From assembly GCA_023301795.1 (NCBI GenBank), contig JALZVU010000303.1:1-54086 (forward strand): a DNA stretch of 54,086 bases, in the 5' to 3' direction. The notes under the pieces were generated by a model. It did not search any database, was not told the origin of the DNA, and saw only the letters and a program-made list of their open reading frames with translations. This DNA comes from Granulosicoccus sp. Lineage in GTDB: Bacteria > Pseudomonadota > Gammaproteobacteria > Granulosicoccales > Granulosicoccaceae. This document shows, one piece after another, positions 1-7,160 of this stretch. A program made the translations under genes and the position numbers. Each line of letters begins with the position of its first letter. Positions within the stretch are counted from its first letter, which is position 1.

Positions 1-5
1 TTGAG

Positions 6-2390
6 TCACTCCCAGAACGTCTCCAACCCAGTAACCAGTTCTTCTTGAGTATGTGGATAGGTTACTTTCCAGTCATGAGGAAACAAACGTTGATAGCTGG
101 CCTGTTTAAATCGGGCATCGACTAACAATACAAACCCTTTGTCTGTTTCATTACGAATCACTCTTCCTGCAGTTTGCAGCACACGGGTAAAGCCTGGGAA
201 ACGGTACGCAAAATCGTAACCGTCATGGCCTGCCTCACGATACCGTTCAGCTATCAGTTCGCTCTGTTCATCCATCGCGGGAAGACCTGTCCCTATTATC
301 AGTGTGCCAATAAGCCGATTCCCGGTATAGTCGATGCCTTCGCCGAAAACGCCACCCTGAATGGCAAATCCTATACGGTGACCTTTTGTATCAAGTTCAT
401 CTAACAAAATTTGTTGTTGATGCTTGGATTGTCCTCGAGACTGCACCCATGTGTGCTGCTCTGGAAACATGTCGATGAACAAGGCGTGTGCCTGCTCTAG
501 GTAGGCATAAGAGGGAAAGAACACGAGATAATTTCCCGAACAAGGTGCCGTTGTTGCTCTAATAAGGCTTACAAGAGCCTGCATCGATGCCTGACGTTGG
601 CGATAACGTGTGTCCACCCAGCCAACAACTGCTCGCAAACAACGCTTTGTGTCAAACGGGTTAGGCAGTTGCAGATACCCTGTTTGCTGCTCCAGCCCCA
701 GAGCATCACGATAAAAGTGGCCCGGGCGTAATGTCGCTGAAAACAGGATGGGGGCCTTGAACATGCGATAGGTTTTAGCCAAGCCAACAGATGCATCGAC
801 ACAGTAAAGGGTCACCTCAACTTGACGCCTGTTGCCGACACGCGAGTAACGTGTCAGACACCGATGATGTTCTGAAAAAAGATCACTTATTACAGCGTAT
901 CGACTGACCGATCGCCATAGATCAGAAGTGCTTACACCTAAAGTGCCTTTTTCGGCCACAGCTGCTATCAAGTGATCGAGAACCTGCGCCACGACACGTT
1001 CAAGTTTGGCAGGAGGCTCTAGTGAAACTACACACAGCTTCGAGTCAGCAGGAATGTTCGAGGACAGTGCTAGTAGTTGTCGCGACAGTCTCTCTAGCGC
1101 TTTAGCCAATAGAGGATAAGGGGATCTGCATTCATGTGCAGCTTGCGTACACTGTTCTCTGCTGAGATTCGCTGAATACATGGAGCGAGCGCGATCAACC
1201 AGATTATGAGCTTCATCTATCAGCAATACCGTATTGCTATTATGCTGTGCAAAATGTGACAACCTTGCCAAGGGGTCGAACACATAGTTGTAATCGGCGA
1301 TAACAATCTGTACCCATGGCAATAGTTGCAACGCTAATTCAGATGGACATAGCTGGTGATCCCAGGCCACTGAGCTGAGCAAGGCACTATTGATCATACC
1401 GTGCGCCAAGAGCTCGTCTCGGGCATCAGGTAGGCGATCGTAGAATCCCAACGTCATCGGGCATCGTCCATTGGTGTCGCGCTCGCATTTGCCGATTGAA
1501 CAAAAACACACAGACTCCTTCGCGCTGATTTGAATCGTTGTGGCTGCAAGACCACTCGACCCAAGTTTTTGCAACGCTTGCTCGGCACTCAGCCGCCCTG
1601 CAACCTTAGCTGTCAGATACACCAGTTGGTCGAGATGTCCCTCCCCCATGGCTTTGATCGATGGATAGAGGCTGCTGACAGTCTTACCAATACCGGTAGG
1701 AGCCTCACACAGTAAAGCGTTAGAATCACGACTGGCACGATAGATGGCCGCCGCCATATCGCGCTGACCTTGACGAAATCGCTCAAAGGGGAAAGGCAAG
1801 ACGCTGGCAGTTGAGATCATTCGCTCATGCCAGTCCTGTATTTTCAAATGCCAGTGCAAATAGCATTTTAATGCATCGTGGGCGTAGTCGGCCAACTCTA
1901 CAGAGCCAACGATGCGGGTATCGGAGCTGACGGTATTACTGCGAATATTGACATGAACAAGCTCCAGTTCAATACACTTGGCAAGGTGTGGTTTATGGCG
2001 CAGATACAGGTATCCATAAAGATAAAGTTGAGCCCACTGCAGTGATTGCTGTGATTGAGGAACCTGCTCAGCGGGTACCAACGTTGTTTTGATTTCTGAC
2101 AATACCGGACGACGCGTGTCCACCAGATCTATGCGCCCATTCAAATACACACGCCCCTGATCCATATCGCACATGTCGCTGACACGTACCTCAGAACGTA
2201 GCCAGTCGGCTTGCCCGGCAGATTGCTTTCGTTGATCTTGTAGACGCTTGTGAGCTCTGATACCTTCCTGCGCGGACGGACCTGCAACAGCGTCAGGCAT
2301 TAGATCGCCCTGCCGGCAAGCAAAGCTTGCCAGCTGGGTCACTGACAATCTCAGATCGGCAGAGCAACCACTGGTTTCAGATTTACTCAA
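6..2390 (-). CDS. PD-(D/E)XK nuclease-Rad3/XPD-type helicase fusion
   Basis: A 794-residue superfamily-2 DNA helicase of the Rad3/XPD/DinG type with an N-terminal nuclease-like domain. Residues ~15-150 look like a PD-(D/E)XK fold, with D88 in GRID and the E99-I-K101 motif. Walker A (APTGIGKT) lies near 230-237 and the DEAH box at 392-395. Between them are Cys 295, 297, 302, 310 and 348, of which four probably hold a 4Fe-4S cluster as in XPD and DinG. The C-terminal motif VI is QTAGRVIRN. The start is TTG, and its last two bases form the TGA stop of the upstream nuclease gene (TTGA overlap). A later Met would cut into the nuclease domain, so TTG is preferred. The role is inferred to be 5'-3' unwinding in DNA repair together with the coupled FAN1-like nuclease. 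Family assignment is firm; the substrate is unknown. Confidence 0.9.
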   Translation of the reverse strand: MSKSETSGCSADLRLSVTQLASFACRQGDLMPDAVAGPSAQEGIRAHKRLQDQRKQSAGQADWLRSEVRVSDMCDMDQGRVYLNGRIDLVDTRRPVLSEIKTTLVPAEQVPQSQQSLQWAQLYLYGYLYLRHKPHLAKCIELELVHVNIRSNTVSSDTRIVGSVELADYAHDALKCYLHWHLKIQDWHERMISTASVLPFPFERFRQGQRDMAAAIYRASRDSNALLCEAPTGIGKTVSSLYPSIKAMGEGHLDQLVYLTAKVAGRLSAEQALQKLGSSGLAATTIQISAKESVCFCSIGKCERDTNGRCPMTLGFYDRLPDARDELLAHGMINSALLSSVAWDHQLCPSELALQLLPWVQIVIADYNYVFDPLARLSHFAQHNSNTVLLIDEAHNLVDRARSMYSANLSREQCTQAAHECRSPYPLLAKALERLSRQLLALSSNIPADSKLCVVSLEPPAKLERVVAQVLDHLIAAVAEKGTLGVSTSDLWRSVSRYAVISDLFSEHHRCLTRYSRVGNRRQVEVTLYCVDASVGLAKTYRMFKAPILFSATLRPGHFYRDALGLEQQTGYLQLPNPFDTKRCLRAVVGWVDTRYRQRQASMQALVSLIRATTAPCSGNYLVFFPSYAYLEQAHALFIDMFPEQHTWVQSRGQSKHQQQILLDELDTKGHRIGFAIQGGVFGEGIDYTGNRLIGTLIIGTGLPAMDEQSELIAERYREAGHDGYDFAYRFPGFTRVLQTAGRVIRNETDKGFVLLVDARFKQASYQRLFPHDWKVTYPHTQEELVTGLETFWE

Positions 2391-4057
2391 ACACTCGTCT
2401 CGATGGAATCCAGCGAATAGCGAACATGTACCACCCGACAGGCGATTGCGTGCTCGCTGAAATAGTGCATCCAGCGGCGCTGATTAGCTTGCAACGTATC
2501 TCCGGGGCCTTTGATTTCTATAAATTCGTAGCCACCGCTGTTGGGGAACAAGACAAGATCGGGCAGGCCCGTCGAATTCTCGCGAGAATCGTCCAATACC
2601 CGATTGAAAAGAGCACGCCAATGCGCGCTGGGGATGCGCTCAAGCGCAAGTTCGAGCATTGTTGGCGACACTCTTTGCCAGCGCACCAACGGATTTTGCT
2701 TGCCGTGATGGGCCTGATAGCTGGATTGCACCCGAGCTAGCAGTGCTTGCGGATCATCCAGCTCTTCGAAACGCGCATCCAGTAAAGTCGCACGACGATG
2801 CCGGAATTCAGGTTCGTTGAAATCGCAAGGCCCTGTCTGAAAGGGATTAAAGAACACACCGGGAAGTGGTTGAAAAATGATATCCCAGATGAGTAATCCC
2901 AAAACAGCGGTAACCAAAGTGTTCTCAGTATGAAAGCACTCACCGTTGAGCGAATAGAAACGTCGTGCCATTTCCTCAACACGCTGCCCGGTATTGCGTA
3001 AAACCAGTTTGCTACTGACGGGCTTGAAAGCTCGATGTTTCTGATAAGGCAGGCCTTGAGATTTGCTGCATTGCTCAACAAGTCGCTGTGCAACGAGTCT
3101 TTCGGATTCGTTCAGAGGCACATCGAGCATTTGCTGCGCGAGCAATAGTGCTTGCTGCCAATTTGGCCGCGCCATCAGAATGCGCACTCTTCGCTCTCTG
3201 GCCGGAGGACGAACAGAGGCCTCATAGAGACCCTGAGCTTGTTCGACAAGAGATAATCTTTCAAGCTGTCTGGCAATTTTATTACGCAATCTGTCTACGC
3301 GACGAATCAGATTATGATCCTGGCTGTGTGTTTGGGGCAATGAGCTGGCAAGGTTCAATAAGTCATCGCCGCTTCGTAAATTGATCACATCGAACAGCGC
3401 TTCACACTCAAAATATCGCCAATGCGCCTCAATCTGACTCCGCGACGTAAAGGCACGTGCGCTGGGATCAAGTACATAGCTTTCGTAGGTCAACGTCCCT
3501 AGCTGCTGCATGACGAATTGGCTACTGTCTTGATAAAGATTGCCAAAAAAGCACAGCTGCATCAGCATCCAGTGAGCGTGTCCGTGCAAGTTAACCCAGC
3601 CGTCAGATGCCTGAAGACATTCGCGGTAGTGACGTTGTTCCTCGTCACTTGCATTGGTAATCTGATCACATAATGCAGATCGGGACAGATTGCGATGCAC
3701 CTGCAGGCTTAGCGTATCCAGCAATTCAGGTTTGGTAAAACACCCTAGCAACTGGTTCATATCCTCTGGGGGGCTGCGCGTAGCGAGCTCAGCTGTGGAC
3801 AGCAGTGATGCGGCCTGTTCGGCATCACCCACTTCCGGGTAAGTCAGGCGGCTTACCCGGAAAGTTGATCCTCTGCGCGTCAGCAAACGAATATATAAAC
3901 GTTGGGCCGGTAACTGGACACAACGAATGGCACCACACCACTGCAACTCCTGTTCAGTAAGCAGGTCTTTGTAGGTGCTCTCCACAAACGAGGTGAGCGT
4001 GTGGAAGTTATCAACGTAATAGTCCCCGTGCAGTTCGGGAAGGGGTTCTTTTTCCAT
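2387..4057 (-). CDS. VRR-NUC domain nuclease, bacterial FAN1 homologue
   Basis: A 556-residue protein of the bacterial FAN1 family, which are structure-specific 5'-flap nucleases and exonucleases linked to interstrand crosslink repair. The C-terminal VRR-NUC domain (~440-545) shows the PD...EIK...Q pattern: P499-D500, E514-I515-K516 and a downstream Gln. The N-terminal two thirds is helical and fits the FAN1 DNA-binding and TPR-like regions (for example ARPNWQQALLLAQQML). It starts with ATG and has no clear Shine-Dalgarno. It is divergent from the peroxidase gene, 35 bp away. It overlaps the downstream helicase by 4 nt, so the two products are probably made together. The family is known; crosslink repair in this organism is inferred. 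Confidence 0.92.
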   Translation of the reverse strand: MEKEPLPELHGDYYVDNFHTLTSFVESTYKDLLTEQELQWCGAIRCVQLPAQRLYIRLLTRRGSTFRVSRLTYPEVGDAEQAASLLSTAELATRSPPEDMNQLLGCFTKPELLDTLSLQVHRNLSRSALCDQITNASDEEQRHYRECLQASDGWVNLHGHAHWMLMQLCFFGNLYQDSSQFVMQQLGTLTYESYVLDPSARAFTSRSQIEAHWRYFECEALFDVINLRSGDDLLNLASSLPQTHSQDHNLIRRVDRLRNKIARQLERLSLVEQAQGLYEASVRPPARERRVRILMARPNWQQALLLAQQMLDVPLNESERLVAQRLVEQCSKSQGLPYQKHRAFKPVSSKLVLRNTGQRVEEMARRFYSLNGECFHTENTLVTAVLGLLIWDIIFQPLPGVFFNPFQTGPCDFNEPEFRHRRATLLDARFEELDDPQALLARVQSSYQAHHGKQNPLVRWQRVSPTMLELALERIPSAHWRALFNRVLDDSRENSTGLPDLVLFPNSGGYEFIEIKGPGDTLQANQRRWMHYFSEHAIACRVVHVRYSLDSIETSV

Positions 4058-4092
4058 GAAATCTGATTTTCATTAGCTGAAGGTAGCAACCC

Positions 4093-4701
4093 ATGAACAA
4101 TTCACGTCGTCGAATGATGCAAGTGGCCATGCTCGGAACCTCATCAGCTCTTGCAGCCAGCATGACGGGCGCATTTTCAACGCAGGTTATTGGCGCCGAT
4201 ACGTCTAACTCCACGCGTAATGATGCCTGTAATGCGTTGTTGAGTCACGAGTTACGACCATTGATGGGGCCTGAAAGGCGCCCTCTGTGTGAAAAGTACG
4301 GCAACAAGGTACTTCTGATCGTCAACACAGCCAGTAAGTGTGGCTTTACGCACCAATTTGAGGATCTCGAGAAGCTTCACCAGCGCTATCTTTCCGAGGG
4401 ATTTCTAGTTTTGGGGTTCCCTTCCGGGGATTTTCGGCAGGAGCTGGAAAATGAGGCCGATGTGGCAGAGTTTTGCGAACTCAACTACGGCGTGACCTTC
4501 CCAATGTTTGAAAAAATCAGCGTTACAGGCAAAAGTGCTCACCCACTCTACCAGCAGCTTGCACAGGCCACTGGCAAACCACCCCGATGGAATTTCAACA
4601 AGTACCTGGTGAACCGAAACGGCGATGTTTTGGGGTACTACCCCTCAAGTGCGATACCCATGGGCCCGGAAATCGTGGCAGATATTGAGGCGCTGCTGTA
4701 A
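4093..4701 (+). CDS. Glutathione-peroxidase-family protein with Tat-like signal
   Basis: A 202-residue thiol peroxidase-like protein. Residues 1-35 form a twin-arginine-like export signal: RRR at 5-7, a hydrophobic Ala-rich stretch, then a likely cleavage near AFSTQVIGA. The GPx fold follows, with peroxidatic Cys83 (NTASKCGFT), then W166-N167 (PRWNFNKYLV), and a possible resolving Cys128 (EFCELNYGVTFPMF). The usual active-site Gln of the NQF motif is Asp113 here (GFPSGDF), so the tetrad is Cys-Asp-Trp-Asn. Lack of selenocysteine and dimerisation loops suggests a thioredoxin-dependent enzyme that reduces peroxides in the periplasm. An upstream GAAGG may act as RBS. It diverges from the FAN1 operon. 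Confidence 0.88.
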   Translation: MNNSRRRMMQVAMLGTSSALAASMTGAFSTQVIGADTSNSTRNDACNALLSHELRPLMGPERRPLCEKYGNKVLLIVNTASKCGFTHQFEDLEKLHQRYLSEGFLVLGFPSGDFRQELENEADVAEFCELNYGVTFPMFEKISVTGKSAHPLYQQLAQATGKPPRWNFNKYLVNRNGDVLGYYPSSAIPMGPEIVADIEALL

Positions 4702-4716
4702 AGCCGCTCTAAAAAG

Positions 4717-4778
4717 TCCTGACACTGGCAGTACGCCATCTTACCCACTCCTAAAGTAGGAGATAACCAGCGTCAGGA
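4717..4778. repeat. Nested inverted repeat between peroxidase and DUF3429 genes
   Basis: The outer arms 4717-4728 (TCCTGACACTGG) and 4767-4778 (CCAGCGTCAGGA) pair over 12 positions with one A-C mismatch. Inside them is a perfect 6-bp hairpin, CTCCTA-AAG-TAGGAG, at 4748-4762. There is no T-run on either side, so it is not a standard intrinsic terminator. It could be an mRNA processing or attenuating structure, or a dispersed repeat element of the genome. Confidence 0.55.
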
Positions 4779-4824
4779 TTGCCCTACAATTGGCGGCTTC
4801 CAAATCATCGAGTCGTCTGACAGT

Positions 4825-5313
4825 ATGGCCGCTGTACAGCAATCTATTCCGACACCTGCGCTGGTTCTTGGGCTAGGTGGGTTAATCCCCTTTGTAGCCA
4901 CAGCTGTCCTCGTTTGGTGGTCCTTACCGATCGGTGAGTGGCTCCCTGGGTGGATTGTACTGGAACGCAGCACCAGCCAGTTAGCGACTCTGGCGCTCGG
5001 GGTTTATGGGGCGGTGATTCTGAGTTTTCTGGGAGGTGTTCGATGGGGGAACATACTGTTCGACCATGCCAGACTGCACCAGTGGCTGCCATTGATCCTG
5101 AGTGTCGTACCCAGTCTGATTGCGTGGCCTGCCCTGCTACTGACTCCTACCCCGATGTTTGCTCTGCTGGCAGCAGGTTTCACCCTACAATACGCTTTGG
5201 ACGTTGCAGCCGGTAAACGGGGCGAATTGCCGGTTTGGTTCGTGCGATTGCGGCTGATACTCACCTCAGGCGCAATTACCAGCCTGATGATCGGCTTGCT
5301 GGGAACCGTTTAA
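4825..5313 (+). CDS. DUF3429 integral membrane protein
   Basis: A 162-residue very hydrophobic protein with about five membrane helices. It matches the DUF3429 family (related to mitochondrial TMEM69) through YGAVILSFLGGVRWG near 59-73 and the conserved Trp and Arg of GGVRWG. Function of the family is unknown. It is 123 bp downstream of the peroxidase gene on the same strand, with a nested hairpin between them. The upstream sequence shows no strong Shine-Dalgarno. Confidence 0.8.
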   Translation: MAAVQQSIPTPALVLGLGGLIPFVATAVLVWWSLPIGEWLPGWIVLERSTSQLATLALGVYGAVILSFLGGVRWGNILFDHARLHQWLPLILSVVPSLIAWPALLLTPTPMFALLAAGFTLQYALDVAAGKRGELPVWFVRLRLILTSGAITSLMIGLLGTV

Positions 5314-5421
5314 CGATCAGAGAATGCCGATCCAAAGAGCTGAACGACAGCATTGGGAATGTACCCCGTACTAGCCAGCACGGCTCTTCCAAGCGCTCTC
5401 TATGGCTCCTCTAAGCATCCC

Positions 5422-6036
5422 TTATGGCTTCGGATAAGCCAAACGCCCCAGTGTTGCGGCAGTATGGTATTCGTCAAGCCCGGTGATGGCCACAGCCTGT
5501 GCAGCATTCATGTCCAGTTGGCCATCTTCGCTTATCAGGCCATCGTCGACCCGAATTTCTATGATTTCGGCAATGACCAATACCGTGTCATTGACCGCTA
5601 ATGTTTGCGTTTCGACAAGGCGCAAGCCTGTTTTAATCGGGCTCTGTGCCACATAGGGTGCTTTGAGCACGGGTGAGTATTCAATCTCAAGCCCCGTTGC
5701 GATGAATTCGGATTGTTCTTGTGGGTAACGGGCTGTGGTCTGATGCGCCTGTGCGTGCATATCTTGGGTCACGACGTTCAGCGTAAAAACACCCGTCTCC
5801 AGTATGTTCTCCAGCGAGTGTCTCGGCACACTGTGCGGCCTGAACAAAAGACCCAGTATCGGCGGATTGGCCCCAATATGAAACACCGAACTCATCAAAG
5901 CCAGATTCGTTTGATCCTGACTATTAATAGAACCCAGCAGGTTGGCGCTTTTATACCCGGACAAGCTATTGAGCAAGTTGACTCGATGGCGTTTTTCCAG
6001 ATTATCAAGCCCGGTACGACTGAATACGGTACTCAC
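5422..6036 (-). CDS. Flavin-reductase-like (split-barrel FMN-binding) protein
   Basis: About 204 residues, with a flavin-reductase-type split barrel that binds FMN non-covalently. Recognisable parts are NLLNSLSGYKSANLLGS near the start and the central block SSVFHIGANPPILGLLF. A longer reading frame runs to 6099, but the GTG at 6036 makes a GTGA overlap with the stop of the saccharopine dehydrogenase gene and follows an AGAGAG stretch, so I choose it. It is the last gene of the argG-selU-selD run. The electron donor and substrate cannot be told. Homologues include NAD(P)H:flavin reductases and FMN-binding proteins of unknown role. Confidence 0.8.
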   Translation of the reverse strand: MSTVFSRTGLDNLEKRHRVNLLNSLSGYKSANLLGSINSQDQTNLALMSSVFHIGANPPILGLLFRPHSVPRHSLENILETGVFTLNVVTQDMHAQAHQTTARYPQEQSEFIATGLEIEYSPVLKAPYVAQSPIKTGLRLVETQTLAVNDTVLVIAEIIEIRVDDGLISEDGQLDMNAAQAVAITGLDEYHTAATLGRLAYPKP

Positions 6037-7160
6037 GTTACACTCTCTATTGGCAGGCGGGCCATGTGGTGATCGAAGACGCTTTTGGCCCGTTGCCACG
6101 CACCTGACTCCAGTTCACGGATGTTGCGTAATACGGGCAAAAGCTGTGTTGAAAAATCATCGCTACTTTCTCTTGGCAGTAACGATGGCAGGTGGTCAAT
6201 GGCGATAAGTTGCAGTGATGTTTCATCGCAGGATGGATCCAAGATTGTGGCCACTGGGCAGTCCATACCTGTACATTGCTTGTAGACAGGCAACGGGTTG
6301 TATTCACCGAGAGGGTCGCAGCTAACATCACTGATCACTTGAAGCTTGCGTCCCGGGCGTTGCAGATGCTCCAGGCTGGTGAATGGTGGCAACGCCTGAT
6401 TGATAAAAACACAGTTGATAAATAAGTGATGATTGCGTACCGCCTCAAAAGGCCCACCGATGGCGGTCTCCACCTGATCCCATGCGGTGGTGCTCAGGCC
6501 ACAACTTTCTAGTAGTTCCACCGCACCGCTACCGCATCGTCCAAGAGCCCCGATAACCAGAGCGGATGGTTGTGGTGAAACGCCATCCAGCTCGGCGCGC
6601 ACCTGGTCTGTCAGAGCCTGTTTATCAGACCATGCATCCAGCGCACCTAAAGTGTCACCCTTGCATTTTTTACAATATGCCAGAACAGCTACCGCAGCTC
6701 CCACAAACCCCGCCCAATAACCGAATGCTGCCACCCGTTTGCCAGTGCTCTCAGTCAGATACTCCAGATCATAGAGAACGCCACCATCTTGCTTAAACTG
6801 CATTAGCGTGTGCTGCCAGCCGCTTTGCTCTTTGAACACATGGGCAAAATGCACGTGGCGTCGACTGAATGGACCGTCTTCAGGTTCCAACTCCTTCAAA
6901 CCCAGAATGATGGCATGTTGAGGTGCCTGGTGCCAGGCATGCATTTCCACCAGCTCGCATCCAGCGTTCTCGTACTCCAGGTCATCAAAGATTCGTAGGG
7001 GGGACTTTTCGACAACGATGGAATAACCCTCACCAATAAGCTGTGCAGCGATATCGGGGGTGAGTAGTGTTCTTCGCTCGAAAGGTTTGGTTTCAGCACG
7101 TAGCCAGAGTAGGCAATTTGAGCCATCAGGCGATGAAAGGTTGCTGTCGGATGTGCTCAT
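6033..7160 (-). CDS. Saccharopine dehydrogenase (LYS1-type, lysine-forming family)
   Basis: A 375-residue enzyme of the alanine dehydrogenase/saccharopine dehydrogenase superfamily, close in layout to yeast Lys1, which interconverts saccharopine with lysine and 2-oxoglutarate using NAD. The two catalytic residues are visible: K89 in GLKEL and H107 in HFAHVFK. The nucleotide-binding region is ALVIGALGRCGSGAVELL. Length matches Lys1 (about 370), with no fused lysine-ketoglutarate reductase. It overlaps the SelD-fusion stop (ATGA) and the flavin reductase start (GTGA). Direction in vivo (lysine synthesis, degradation or another amino acid) cannot be decided, as no partner lysine gene is in view. 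Confidence 0.9.
   Translation of the reverse strand: MSTSDSNLSSPDGSNCLLWLRAETKPFERRTLLTPDIAAQLIGEGYSIVVEKSPLRIFDDLEYENAGCELVEMHAWHQAPQHAIILGLKELEPEDGPFSRRHVHFAHVFKEQSGWQHTLMQFKQDGGVLYDLEYLTESTGKRVAAFGYWAGFVGAAVAVLAYCKKCKGDTLGALDAWSDKQALTDQVRAELDGVSPQPSALVIGALGRCGSGAVELLESCGLSTTAWDQVETAIGGPFEAVRNHHLFINCVFINQALPPFTSLEHLQRPGRKLQVISDVSCDPLGEYNPLPVYKQCTGMDCPVATILDPSCDETSLQLIAIDHLPSLLPRESSDDFSTQLLPVLRNIRELESGAWQRAKSVFDHHMARLPIESVT

Noticed and set aside
4057-4072. TGAAA-N6-TTTCA inverted repeat between the FAN1 and peroxidase genes, considered as an SOS box
   Set aside because: It does not match the LexA CTGT-N8-ACAG pattern, and the arms are only 5 bp.
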